The translations under genes were made by a program, and so were the position numbers. A DNA stretch of 64,000 nucleotides, taken from the NCBI GenBank assembly GCA_032622095.1, contig CP136063.1:38786106-38850105 (forward strand), given 5' to 3'. Below the pieces are notes generated by a model. It did not search any database. It was not told the DNA's origin and saw only the letters and a program-made list of their open reading frames with translations. This document shows positions 24,727 through 36,039 of this stretch, piece after piece; the stretch's first letter is position 1; each line of letters begins with the position of its first letter. The DNA comes from Siphonodentalium dalli (lineage: Eukaryota > Mollusca > Scaphopoda > Gadilida > Siphonodentaliidae).

Positions 24727-25360
24727 TAATTATGTATTACAATTAATATAGGAGCATGTACAATATAAAAACATAGTGTGTAACATAAACTTGTGCTTAT
24801 GGATAGTGGATTAAACCATCATAGAGATTCACTGGACATCGATCGTGAGTAAACTAATTCAATTTACGCGGCATAGATTATGACTATTTCCGCAGTTCAT
24901 TTTATTTTGATAGAAACCGCGCACCTCGTCAAAACCCAGCAAACGGGACTCTGTGCGCCTTCATTTTCTAAAAATGAAAGTCTGCATATTAGAATTGTGT
25001 ATTTTAGAACCATTGTTGACTTTTACTTCCAGTTCCAATATATAGTGGTATTAGCTAGCAAGGATCCGAGATCAGTATACCCGTCGGGAACCAATATCGT
25101 TTGAACGTCGTTTCTTCATCGTAACGATCAGAATTTTCATGTTGATTTGGTATTGGGATACCGATATTGAAACGATAGTGACACCATATCTAGGATTTAA
25201 AACCTGCTTTTGAGCTAATAACAGCAAATATATATAGTGGTTAGTTAGAAATATCGGTATAATATGCTTTCCCGATATTGGACCGATAGTTATCGGAACT
25301 ATCCCCGAGATGGATGTATATATGTATATATTTGTCCATGTGAAACCAAAGAGTACCTCG

Positions 25361-25364
25361 TTGG

Positions 25365-25393
<29 letters not shown>
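25361..25393. repeat. (ATT)n microsatellite
   Basis: About eleven perfect ATT units. A poly(C) run follows about 80 bp downstream. Confidence 0.9.
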
Positions 25394-25395
<2 letters not shown>

Positions 25396-25697
25396 TATAT
25401 CGTCAGTTTTGTTGATATGAACTAAATACATGTTTATCTACTTATATTTATTTCATGTACATTAAGACAATACCGCCCCCCCCCCCCCCCAAATTCACCT
25501 GAGAGGAAGTCTCTAATATAAAGAACACTAGTTTCTCACCAATAAACTCGTTGTGAATTCTGCAAAAATATTTTGGACCCTACACTATAAAAGCTATTGG
25601 TAGTTCATTATCCAAAAGGGGTCAAGGGTCAGCAATATGAGCAGACGACGATCATGCCGAGTCAAATGCCACTATACACATATCTTAATCACTTTAA

Positions 25698-26167
25698 CCC
25701 TTTGAGTGCCAAGTCCGATTTTTTGTATCAACCCATATACCCTGTGCCAATGCATTCTCTTATATATGCGAGTCGACCATAGGTCGCCTCGCATATATAA
25801 GAGAATACATTGGCCTAACAATTTTTCATTTGTTATTTTTTACAATTTTTTACAATTTTTTACAATTTTAATAATTTTTTCCTTATATTCTTTAACAGAC
25901 TTATTTTGTAGGTTTAGTGCCAGGGAATCTTACGTTTTTCATGGGCATCAAAATTATTACTATGAATACTTGGTGATAGTTTTGAGTTATAACATGCCCA
26001 TAAGGTTTTATCCAGTTTGTTTTTAAATTCGCTATAGCATGCCTAAGCATACCCAAAAAAATTCAACCCAAAACAATCTAAAAAAAAAAAAACAACAAAA
26101 ATTTATAGGGCCGATTTTACGGACCTTAAATTAGGGCTGATCAGATCGGCCCCTGGCACTCAAAGGG
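25698..26167. mobile_element. TTAA-flanked MITE family 2 with nested palindrome
   Basis: TTAA lies at 25694-25697 and 26168-26171, with termini CCCTTTGAGTGCCA / TGGCACTCAAAGGG. These termini resemble but differ from the 3892-type MITE. The element carries a single copy of the same 69-bp palindrome (about 25746-25814), preceded by ACCCTGT. The palindrome is therefore shared between families with different ends. Confidence 0.85.
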
Positions 26168-26443
26168 TTAATGGCGCGCAATCAGGCTCCACCGGGCCGT
26201 GTCCAAATCAAGAAAAATGATCAGTGATTTTGAAGAAGTATCCACTGTTATATTAGATAGATTGTTTGTATGCCACAACAAACACATAAACATTTGTTTC
26301 AGCATGATAGATTGTTCGTATGCCACTACAGCAGGGTTGGGGCAATCGTAATCTGTAATCCTAATGTGATGAACAAGATAGTGACAGCCAGATGACAGAC
26401 GATAAGAATAGTGATGAGACGCGACAAAACAAAGGACTAACAG

Positions 26444-26746
26444 TTGGATTTGATAATAGAAACTGGGGAAAGGAGTAAGAAACTTATACGCGACGATGCA
26501 AAGGATGTTTTGTGTGTGACACGTGTGGTAGGAAATCTACAACCAAAGCGAAATGTTTTGCAAGATGTTTTCACTAAGATAAACTGTGGAGCTTTCTTCG
26601 TCAAGAGAGGTGAAAATGAACATGAAAAGGGGGACCATGCGATCGACTTTCGCTGTCCAACTGCTGAGACAGAGACAGGCAGATTTGTTGAGGTCAAAGC
26701 AACTCAAAAGAATAAAATGTTGAAAGGAAATGAGCAAGGGACATAA
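26444..26746 (+). other. Open frame of unknown meaning
   Basis: The frame reads DLIIETGERSKKLIRDDAKD, GNLQPKRNVLQDVFTKIN, KRGENEHEKGDHAIDF and ETGRFVEVKAT to a TAA at 26744-26746. The charged, balanced composition suggests former coding. There is no recognisable domain and no clear acceptor. A poly(G) run follows directly. Confidence 0.35.
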
Positions 26747-27105
26747 ATGGGGGGGGGGGGGGGACTATAAATAATCAATGTCCATTCTTCCAGAAATCAG
26801 GGAAGAATAACTCATTTTCCTCGAGGGAAATCAAACACCCGAATGCGCTATTTGTGAAACCTTGGCAAGAGAGGAAAAGTGTAACGCATTCGTCAACATT
26901 GAGAACACGTTGGGGTCAGATATTGTGAGAATTGTTCGAGGTGGGAGTCTGACTTGTCAATTTTATGTACCCACACCCATATCTTGGTCAGACTCGCATG
27001 CCAAGTTGCAAAAATTATTCTAACATTTTCCACATTTAAAATGAAAACGGCAATGAAGGTGGTGATAAATGCTATCATTTGTTGACTTGATATATCAGAT
27101 TCCAG

Positions 27106-27213
27106 GTGACAATACAGGGTGGTAGCAGAAAACTAATAATCATCGAAACTGGAAAGATCCAAATGTTTACATGTGATTTGGTGGCTAAGCCAGAAAATCC
27201 AGACATATACGTT
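27106..27213 (+). CDS. Exon of unknown protein, 36 codons
   Basis: The acceptor AGATTCCAG ends at 27105 and a GTAAGA donor starts at 27214. The frame is open in phase 0-0, reading VTIQGGSRKLIIIETGKIQM and ending PENPDIYVV. It is followed within 2-3 kb by related-looking exon blocks at 29058 and 29587. It is possibly part of the same split gene as 22820 and 24505. Confidence 0.4.
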
Positions 27214-27439
27214 GTAAGATATTGTTTAATATATTCAAAGAAATTTTTAATTTCTGATAAAATTGTATTTATATCACACAAACCCTACATATACATTGAT
27301 TAGGCATTTCAATACTATTTTGAAAAGCCACAAATAACAAAAACTAGACAATACAAACTGGTTGATTCTTCAGTTATTTTCATGTGATATAAAAGATCTG
27401 CAACTCATCCTAACAAAACGAGTTGGAGATCCTCGTAAC

Positions 27440-27600
27440 TATGGCGCTAAAATTTAACCACTGTATGTTCTGACACTGGAAATTATGCACAAACATTTCA
27501 TGTTAACATAATATGCAGATATTATTTACATATTGTTAAAAAACATATCCCATCCATGACCGAATATGTTCCTCGAGTCGACCTTTCCAGATTCCTAATC
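27440..27600. repeat. Dispersed repeat, empty-site copy
   Basis: Matches the flanks of the palindrome insert at 1780-2330 but lacks the insert. A third copy lies near 33940-34075. Confidence 0.65.
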
Positions 27601-28030
27601 TGTTATTTCATGACTATATGGAAGACAATATCCGTACCAAACAATATTAATAAAATTTAAGTTATTCGAGTCCATTTGTAATGGGTTATGTTACCAATCG
27701 AATTACACATTAATGTCATGTGTCCAATAATGCAACTTAAATCGATATACACTCATAACGAAGTTGAATTAAACATATTAAATACCATCGTTCTCTCTCA
27801 TGTAATTTCTTCACATTGGTGATAAGCCTCATTGACTGTTTTCTTGGACAGTTTCCCCTGAACACAATTCTTGAAGAAGTGCCCAGATGTGTATGCCAAA
27901 AAGAAGAGACCACCTCAATGCAGACAGAAATCAACAGAAGCCCCAACTATGCATTAGCTCATTACACGTTTCGTTTGTTTCATTTCGTTAATCTTCCTTC
28001 TTAAATTTAATTTTTAAACTTAGTCATTAA

Positions 28031-28542
28031 AGATGGATTATCTCTTTAAATAACAAATTTTGAATAGTTGCGTGGGTATAAAATAATAGATATGAACTGA
28101 AGACCCATGTCCGGAAAAGCTTCTATCAATTAATATTTATTTTATTTCGAATATTAAATCGGGACCGTTTCTGTTACTATTTTTAGAACAGACCATTCGG
28201 ATGATACCATATTGCGATATAGAACACTGGGCTGTTCCTACGGCTACGCAACGAAAGTCAAATGTCCCAGATTGATTGTTTGTATTGTTCCACAGATATA
28301 AGCGATAATGAGTATAATTAACGTTTATTTGTGACAAAATTGTACAATAAAATTTCTGGTCTCTGTTAACAGTAACCACTATTGTTCGTTAGCTGAACAA
28401 ACACATCTTTTTAGACCAGAAAATATTCGAAATAAAATGATTAATCAATAGAAGCATTTCCGGACAGGAGTCTTCGATTCAAATCTAATATTTTATACCC
28501 CGGTAACTATATAATGCATGTTTACAAAGAGATAATCCACCT
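28031..28542. mobile_element. TTAA-flanked MITE family 3, copy 2
   Basis: TTAA lies at 28027-28030 and 28543-28546, with the same termini and near-identical length (512 bp) to the copy at 23668, in opposite orientation. A minus-strand frame with FDFRCVAVGTAQCSISQYG is shared with the 41342 copy. I take this as sequence identity of young copies, not selection. Confidence 0.8.
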
Positions 28543-28679
28543 TTAAACTTCATTCATATTCATATTATATGCTTCGTTTGTAATTTGTTTTCAAATTTCA
28601 ATCATAGACATATCGCCGATATATTTTTGTGTTCATAAGTTATATATTACATGTGTATTTATTGTTACATCAAATAAAA

Positions 28680-28970
28680 ATCTAGTCTGAATTAATTGGC
28701 TCTCGGGTGTTGTACATAGCAATGCTTTCTTTATAAATCTATTGTGAATTAATTGGCTCTCGGGTGTTGTACATAGCAATGCTTTCTTTATAGATTGACA
28801 GCACATGTGGTGTAAAATGAAGATGACTATCAGACATGACAACCACAATACACCCACTTGATGTGTAAAATGAAGATGACTATCAGACATGACAACCACA
28901 ATACACCCACTTGATGTGTAAAATGGGGATGACTATCAGACATGACAACCACAATACACCCACTTGCATG
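28680..28970. repeat. Two adjacent tandem repeats (about 58 bp x2 and 54 bp x3)
   Basis: The first repeat contains TTGGCTCTCGGGTGTTGTAC. The second contains ATGACTATCAGACATGACAA followed by ACACCCACTTG. Copies are nearly identical. Confidence 0.85.
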
Positions 28971-29057
28971 TGTTTCTGTCGTGTATATTACGCTGATAAA
29001 AACGCACAAGTGTCCTATACAACTTGAACATTTGTCTTATTCAATGATTTATTTCAG

Positions 29058-29230
29058 ATTATCCTGCTCAACACGAGAGACTTTGGAAATGAAGAGACCC
29101 AGCTTGCTATAGAAAATTTCTATAACGGTATGCCCCTAAAAATCAGCCACTGATAGAACTGCAGGAGTGGCCTGTAAAACTGAACGTAGAGGGCTTCGTA
29201 TCATCTGCACGTATAAGTTTACTGCCATAT
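29058..29230 (+). pseudogene. Exon-like block, parental copy of a duplicated set
   Basis: The acceptor GATTTATTTCAG ends at 29057. The frame reads IILLNTRDFGNEETQLAIEN and stops near 29150. The sense resumes in another frame as ELQEWPVKLNVEGFVSSA. The blocks at 29587 and 33524 match it, but in those the acceptor AG has become CG and CA. Confidence 0.4.
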
Positions 29231-29586
29231 TTCAAAAACCAACAAATTTATTCCCATTGAATATTGATAGGTTCCCTATTAGTATGTAATTATTTATTTA
29301 TATCGAGCTATGTCCGTGCCGCTGCGAAACAGGTTGTCAGCGTCTTTCCCGCCAATTTGCTGCTCGCCAATAAAAATACTAAACATTGTTTAGGCGGATT
29401 AATACTATTTTGAAAAGCCAGACATGACAACAAAAACCAGACAATACAAAAACCGTCACAATACACCCACCCCAAGACTTGCATGTCTTTCTGTTGGGGA
29501 TATTACGACGGTAATCTGTATAAAGCAGAGTGTCAATAATAAATGAGTGAGTGTCCTATATAACTTTTTAAATAACCATATAACAT

Positions 29587-29874
29587 TTGTCTTATTCAAT
29601 TAATATATTCCCGATTGTTCTGCTGAAAACTATTGAGTATGGTAATAAGATACACAAATTCCCATCGACGACTTCTGCAAATGGTATTCTTCAGAAGATC
29701 GCACAACTATTAGAGATGACAGAGTGGCCAGTCAAAATAACCGTGGAGGGCTTTATCTCATGTGTACATACACATTTACTGCCACACTTAAAAAATGTAT
29801 TTATTTCCATCGGAATACTATCTATTACTAATGTCCATCAATTTACCGCTGCGAAACAGTTTGTCAATGTTTAG
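29587..29874 (+). pseudogene. Duplicated exon block without an acceptor
   Basis: Reads VLLKTIEYGNKIHKFPSTTS and MTEWPVKITVEGFISCVHTH to a TAG. It corresponds to 29058-29230 and recurs at 33524-33805, where a small deletion shifts the frame. Upstream sequence (about 29519-29586) is duplicated with it. Function unknown. Confidence 0.4.
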
Positions 29875-29879
29875 ATATA

Positions 29880-31399
29880 TGCTTCTATTGTAATTATGTT
29901 GATGCATGCTTCAGTAGTCAGTAATTATAATATGAAATATATTGTGTAGATATTCATGATCTAAAAATAACCCATGTTGGTATGATTTACCACACTCATG
30001 ATTACATGTAATAGCACTGGTTGCAGTCCGTATTTCTAACCAGTCGCATAACATTATCTAAGAAAGCGTACTTGTATTGTCATATATATTATGCCATTTT
30101 ATTTTAATGTTTTTCTCATAACGGCTGTTCTATTGTCACATCAAACTACAGTCATTGGGAGCAACTGCCATACAAAAAAATTTTCAATCCGTTCACAAAT
30201 GTCAACGTTATAAGGCATTCTTTAGGTCCGTAAGTACGCCCACCCGCCCGCCAACCATCCCCCGCCAAACCATAAGTCGAGTTTTTGAAACATTACTAAC
30301 GAGAGGCCGATCACGATCGGCAGATGTTTAACCCATACCTTGGCGATAGTGACTAGCCATAACTGATAATTTGTCAAAGATATGATCACAGGAATTAATC
30401 CATATATCAGTACCCAACTTGAAATCAAAAGCTCAAATAATTTGTCTTAAGAAAGGGTTAAAGTATTTGGGTTGGGGGAGGAGTAGTTTTAAATCTCATA
30501 ACTCTGTCCCTATTCACACAAGGACCTCTCACTGTGAGATCCAATGGTTTAGTGATTTCGGAGGACATGTTTAGGAGTTTAAGTTAATTCATTGGAAGCA
30601 AAAGTGATAAATCCCTATCTTTTGCCACTTTTGACATGCCAGATATTCAAAATTTATTATTCACTTCTAAAGAGAAATTATAATTGTTGACAAGCCAGAC
30701 TGCTTAGAACGACATATATGTAGGGGATTCCATCTCGTATTTAAATGGTACTTTAATTACCCTCCCCCCCCTTCCCGCATTCTCCCCAGTTATTTGTTTA
30801 TCAAACATGGACAGATATAAGATCAGATCTGACCTGTGTATTAAATAAGATTAAGTGTTTCATAACAGGGGTGTATGTTTTTCAAAAATATATGTAGTTT
30901 ATACAATTCAAAAGTATTATCTATATAATGTTATACAGACATAATATGATGGGGATGACCACTAAATCGTTCATATAAAAGAAAGTAAGTTAGCCCTTAT
31001 TTGAATGGTTTCACACATTACAATGTTTTACAAGTAGCTTGGGCACTAAAGCCACAACCTTCAATGTTAATCTTCTAAGTGCTCTGTGGCCCCTAAAATT
31101 CAATCAACCATGAAAATGTGAACAAATGGGAAAATAAGGTTCCTGGAAATACTAACATCTACCATATTGATTTTCAAAACAAGTCATCACTTACAATAGT
31201 CATGTATATTTATCTGCCTGTTTCCCCATTGCATAGATAAATCATATTGGCTATCAGCTGTTGTTTTAATTTTGAAAGCACGTGTCTGAAGGGTTAATAT
31301 ATTTTTCAAAAATCAATTAATCAGTCAATACCAAAATTGATAGAAGTGAATAGTGTGCAAAGATACCCAATATATATTAAGAGATATGAGGAAGAGTCC
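29880..31399. other. No gene recognised
   Basis: AT-rich sequence with one copy of the GTTATAAGGCATTCTTTAGG repeat near 30190-30270. Otherwise featureless to me. Confidence 0.4.
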
Positions 31400-31407
31400 A
31401 TGTACAT

Positions 31408-31778
31408 CAGGGACCAGCCTAGGGTCAAAATATAGGGAGAAGTGACTTCTCCCTCTTGGAAAAATAAGGAGAAGTGGGGGCTTACCAGGGAGAAGTGGAG
31501 CGTTAGTGCGACTATTTGTCGCTAGTAACTATTCATTAGAACTGATTGTTTTAGCTGTTATTATTGTCCACAATAGATTTTCTACTTGGGTGAGGATAAA
31601 CTGGAAGTGTTAAGCTGAGCAGTAGATCATCCAGTCACCAATTCTTCAGGGAGATTAAAAATTTAACTAAATTTTTTTTTTTAGGGAGACATCCACTTCT
31701 CCCTGACGTAATTTCAGGGCGACTTGCGGCCACACAGGGCGACTATTTCGCCCACGTCGCCCCCTAGGCTGGTCCCTG
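31408..31778. mobile_element. hAT-type MITE with 8-bp target duplication
   Basis: The 8-bp direct repeat ATGTACAT flanks the element at 31400-31407 and 31779-31786. Terminal inverted repeats are CAGGGACCAGCCTAGGG / CCCTAGGCTGGTCCCTG. Eight-bp duplication and a CAGGG start are typical of hAT elements. The 371-bp interior has no transposase. The same terminal words appear at 63063-63122 and 63631-63658. Confidence 0.9.
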
Positions 31779-32329
31779 ATGTACATTATAGCATGTGTCT
31801 ATGGAAACCTTGGAAAGGGTTAATTATTTTTGAAGCAAATTAATGGAATTTGATAGACACTTATAGGTGAGGGGGCCCTTATCTCATCCTGTAATGAAAT
31901 TTCAAGAATAGGAAAAACACCCGTCTTGTGCTGCCATTAATCAATTTGACAGTTAGAATAAACAAACAGCCAGCCACCAGTGTTTATCTTGCTTGACCCA
32001 CAAGAGCTCTGTATCATATGTCATCACTCATTTCATAACAGATTTCACTTGGAATGACAACATCTATAAAAATCCTCTGATATACTCTGGATGTTGGATG
32101 ATCACATGGTAATTTATTGATATCATTATATTACATGAAACTATTGCAATAAAATCTTCATATTTTCAAAACAGGATATCACACGGATTCACACCTAATT
32201 AACCGTATAAAACTAAAATAAATGAAAGTGTCAATTTTTTTTATTGTTATTAAAGTTCAAACACAAAATTTAATATCTGTATATGCTAAATTTAGCAAGG
32301 AGCTAAATCTAAAAAAATCGAATTTTTTT

Positions 32330-32720
32330 TAAAAGTTTTTTTCTCGAAAAATGGTCATAACTCCTTTAAAATTAATCGGATCAAACCCATATTCAAACTC
32401 GATCTGTATTTTGGGCTGTGAAACTAACATACCAAATTTGGTTCCAATCAGATAAAAAATGTTTGAGTTATGGCAGAATGCGTGAATTCTAAGTTGAAAA
32501 AGGGCCATAACTCTGTAACAAAATCTCGGATCAAACCCAAATTCTAACTCGATCTGTATTTTGGGCTGAGAAACCCATATACAAAATTTGGTTTCAATCG
32601 GATAAAAAATGTTTGAGTTATCGCATTACTCGTAAAGTGTCTACGGACAGACAGACGGACAGACGGACAGACAGACGGACCAACGACGAGTGGTCAATCC
32701 GGACAACGACACTATGTTTA
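32330..32720. repeat. Dispersed repeat ending in a GACAGACG tract
   Basis: Two diverged units of about 125 bp contain CATAACTC and CTCGATCTGTATTTTGGGCT. A run of GGACAGAC/GACAGACG words follows at about 32641-32690. A related block lies at 34620-34980. Confidence 0.7.
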
Positions 32721-32748
32721 CCATACTATGGTATGGGTAAACATAAAA

Positions 32749-33477
32749 ACCATAAATCAATGTTTAGAATTTAAATAGTTTTTTTCATGATTTCAAATTA
32801 AGAATCATAATGACGCAAATAAAAATTATGCACCAACAAACTGACTTCCTACAGTTTTATTGCTACGACGCTTTGACATGGGTGATAAGAAAAGTTCACT
32901 GCGACAGCAAGTATGCTGACAATTGCAGTGATGGTGATTCCATTGAAGTCAGGGGGGAAATTCGAAAAAGATACAGTGAAAGTGTTCGGGTCGCAGGGAG
33001 AATTATGTATAATTTAGTTGACCTTAGAGTTAATACTATGAAATGTTATACCTGTAAATAAAAATACTATTTATTTGCGATAACAAGTTTGTCTTGACTT
33101 TTCATAATACAATATTTAGGCATTCTTTAGGTCCGCCCGCCCGCCAACCGTCCCTCGTCAAACCATAAATAGAAGAGTCGATGACACTGTAGCTCAACTT
33201 TGAAGGGGCAGTACTGTAAATATATATACACATGCACCAGTTTACTTATTACATGTTATTCAGTTGAACTGAAATAACAAAAATTGAACATTTCTTTGTC
33301 TATACATTAATTGTCACCCGCCCCCATGTCACTGATACTGGGATAGTATGAATACTATATTGGAATCATGCATAACAAATAGTGCACAAGCGTACCAATG
33401 CTGATACCACATGTATGCAAAGTTAATCTATATCATCTTTAACTATTAAAGTGACATTTCTTTTCCACCTTAACCAT
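32749..33477. repeat. Duplicated exon block, copy B, acceptor lost
   Basis: High-identity copy of 22773-23520. The acceptor TTTTTTTCAG has become TTTTTTTCAT. Small indels after GDSIEVRG shift the frame, so the exon is dead here. Confidence 0.85.
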
Positions 33478-33479
33478 AA

Positions 33480-33900
33480 TTGAGTGAGTGTCCTATATAA
33501 CTTTTTAAATAACCATATAACATTTGTCTTATTCAATTAATATATTCCCAATTGTTCTGCTGAAAACTATTGAGTATGGTAATAAGATACAAATTCCCAT
33601 CGACGACTTCTGCAAATGGTATTCTTCAGAAGATTGCACAACTATTAGAGATGCCAGTCAGAATAACCGTGGACGGCTTTATCTCATGTGTGCATGCACA
33701 TTTACTGCCACACTGAATAAAATCAACATATTTTTTTCCATCAGAATACTGTCTATTACTAATGTCCATCAATTTACCGCTGCGAAACAGGTTGTCAACA
33801 TTTAGATATACGCTTCTATTGTCATTATGTTGATGCATGCTTCAGTCGTCAGTAATTGTAATATGAAATATTTTGTGTAGATATTCATGATCTAAAAATA
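33480..33900. repeat. Second copy of the 29519-29950 block
   Basis: Nearly identical to the 29.5 kb block except for small deletions. It lies immediately next to copy B of the 22.8 kb block, so two unlinked blocks have been brought together here. Confidence 0.75.
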
Positions 33901-33939
33901 AGCCATGTTGGTATGATTTACCACACGAGTTGGAGATAC

Positions 33940-34445
33940 TACGGCGCTAAAATTTAACCACTCTATGTTCCGAAAACCGGACATTATGTACGAAAATATC
34001 ATGTTAACAGAATATGCCGATATTTTTTACAGATTGTTAAAAAACAACCCATCCATGACCAAATATTTTCCTCAAGTATAGCTTGAAATATTAATAAAAT
34101 TTAAGTCATTCGAGTCCATTCGTAATGGCATATGTTAGCAATCGAATTACACATTAATGTCATGTGTCCAATCATGCAACTTAAATCGATATACATTCAT
34201 AACAAGTTGAATTAAACATATTAAATACCATCGTTCTCTCTCATGGAATTTCTTCACATTGGTGATAAGCCTCGTGGACTTGTACAGTTTCCCCTGAACA
34301 CAATTTCGCCTTTTGAACTATTATATCCAGTAATGTACTTGTTAATTATTGTTTACGGCTGCGTCATCAGACACACCACGCTCGCCAAAAACTTCAGAGA
34401 TGAGGATAGAGCGCTATCATCAAATTCCAAATTGATAATGAGATG
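33940..34445 (+). pseudogene. Repeat flank plus a fifth 91-nt-exon-like copy
   Basis: About 33940-34075 is a third copy of the 1780-type repeat. About 34060-34440 matches the unit of the 19.6-20.7 kb array and includes the exon frame CVIRHTTLAKNFRDEDRALS from 34359. The acceptor reads TTTACGG instead of TTTACAG, and the 3' end runs to a stop with no donor. Confidence 0.5.
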
Positions 34446-34494
34446 AAATTTCCTATCAACATGAATTCCGTCTAATTATATTGTAGTCTGTACT

Positions 34495-34998
34495 TCAACA
34501 TAAACAAGCAGTCACAAGACGACGGTATCCCCCGCCGACGGTATCCCCCACCGAATTGTGCAGTTGGGGAAGTGCATTCTCAACAAAAGGTGGGATTTTG
34601 TCAAAAAGCCTGGCTTGTGCACTCATTTTAGAACAAACAAAATCCAATAACTCTGCTGAAAATATCTGACCGGACCTGGTTTGCGAACTCGTTCTAGATA
34701 CTGGTAAAATGAACTCATATACCAAAAACTTTGAAATCTGTTGACATTTGTGAGAATGAGCCCTGTGACATCGTCTATTTGCTATTTGGTAAATTCGACA
34801 AAAATAATAAACAAAGTCTAATAACTCCGGTAAAAATATCCCGCCATACCTGGCTTGCGAACTCATTCTAGGTAATGGTCAGGTGAACTCATATACCAAA
34901 AATCTTTGATATTTGTTCAAGGTATGACTCTTACAAATTCGGGACAGACGGACGGATGGGACGGACGGACCCCATTCCTATATCCCCCCCCCCCCCCG
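34495..34998. repeat. Dispersed repeat with GACGGACG tail and poly(C)
   Basis: Two diverged units share CTCTGC/CTCCGGTAAAAATATC and CTGGTTTGCGAACTCGTTCT-like words. GACAGACGGACGG and a poly(C) run follow. Related to 32330-32720. Confidence 0.6.
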
Positions 34999-35023
34999 CA
35001 AATTTTCAATTTGGCGGGGGATA

Positions 35024-36035
35024 GATAGATAGATAGATAGATACTTTATTGCGCAATCGCTATACGGATACAGGATATGGCAAAGAAAGAAAAAAAAAAT
35101 ATATATATATATATACATAAACATGCAAATAAAATATATGACTAGAATATTTGTGCTGAGTGATTACAGTGTTATTGTCGTAATATTTCGGCTTCAATTA
35201 AATATTTACTCAGAGCTCTGCTCAGTTGTTTATCATTAGATTTGAATATTTCTTTAAGCTTTTCGCGCTCGTCTAACACATCGTAATTTGATATCACATT
35301 CTTCGCGTAACTGCTAAAGACTTGCCTAGGATTGTGGTACTTCGGGCAGTGTAATAAAAAGTGAGACTCATCTTCGATAGGTTTATCTTTAGCGGGCATA
35401 TTATGACTACATTGTTTGCAAGTTCGTTCCTCTACGGGGATTGGATTAGGTTTCACATGTCTGCCTATTTCTATTTCTAGCTTGTGCGAGCTTGTAACAA
35501 GTTTCGATATTGGACGTCTTTCATTTCGAGATAACGTTGTTAAATAAGAAGCCCTTGTTTCAAAATCTGTTTTGATTTTTCCCATAAATTCTAATTTACT
35601 ATTTTCTGCACATGCACCTTTTATATCAAGGTGCCTCCATGCTTGTCGGAAATGGTCTTTTAATCGGGATTGAAATTTCTCCCCAAAAGTATCTATGTTG
35701 ACTGATTTTGGTGATTCCCACACGTACCCAAATCCATATTTATATAAGTTATTTTTAATACACTGTAACCACTCATTATCTGCATCACAAGAAATCAATT
35801 TTAAACATTTATACACCAATCGTTTATCACACAAAGTGTTAGCTCGAAGCCAATAGACTATCATGTTCCTTAATACATTGATATAGATCGGAAATCTACC
35901 CATTTCGGCTAGTACAGCCATATTAGATGTGTTTCTAAATAATCCCAAAATTCGTTTACAAAATTGTGTGTGGAATTTTTCGATGGGATTTTCCTTGCGG
36001 CTTTCTGAATAACAAGCAAATGTTATCGATTGAAC
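35024..36035 (-). pseudogene. LINE-type retrotransposon, 5'-truncated 3' end
   Basis: On the minus strand the frame is open from about 36035 to a stop at 35172. It reads ENPIEKFHTQFCKRILGLFR, MGRFPIYINVLRNMIVYWLR and a C-terminal Cys/His cluster (TCKQCSHN, then ESHFLLHCPKY). That order is typical of the region downstream of the reverse transcriptase in LINE ORF2 proteins. The RT domain itself is missing. After the stop, a 3' UTR ends in AATAAAG followed by a TATC tetranucleotide tail (35024-35042 on the plus strand), a common LINE 3' end. No frameshift is visible in the coding part, so the insertion is fairly young. Clade not determined. Confidence 0.8.
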
Positions 36036-36039
36036 TTGG

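Noticed and set aside
28137-28379. Conserved minus-strand peptide in MITE family 3 (also at 41349)
   Set aside because: The DNA of the whole element is conserved, not just this frame. The third copy does not keep it open.
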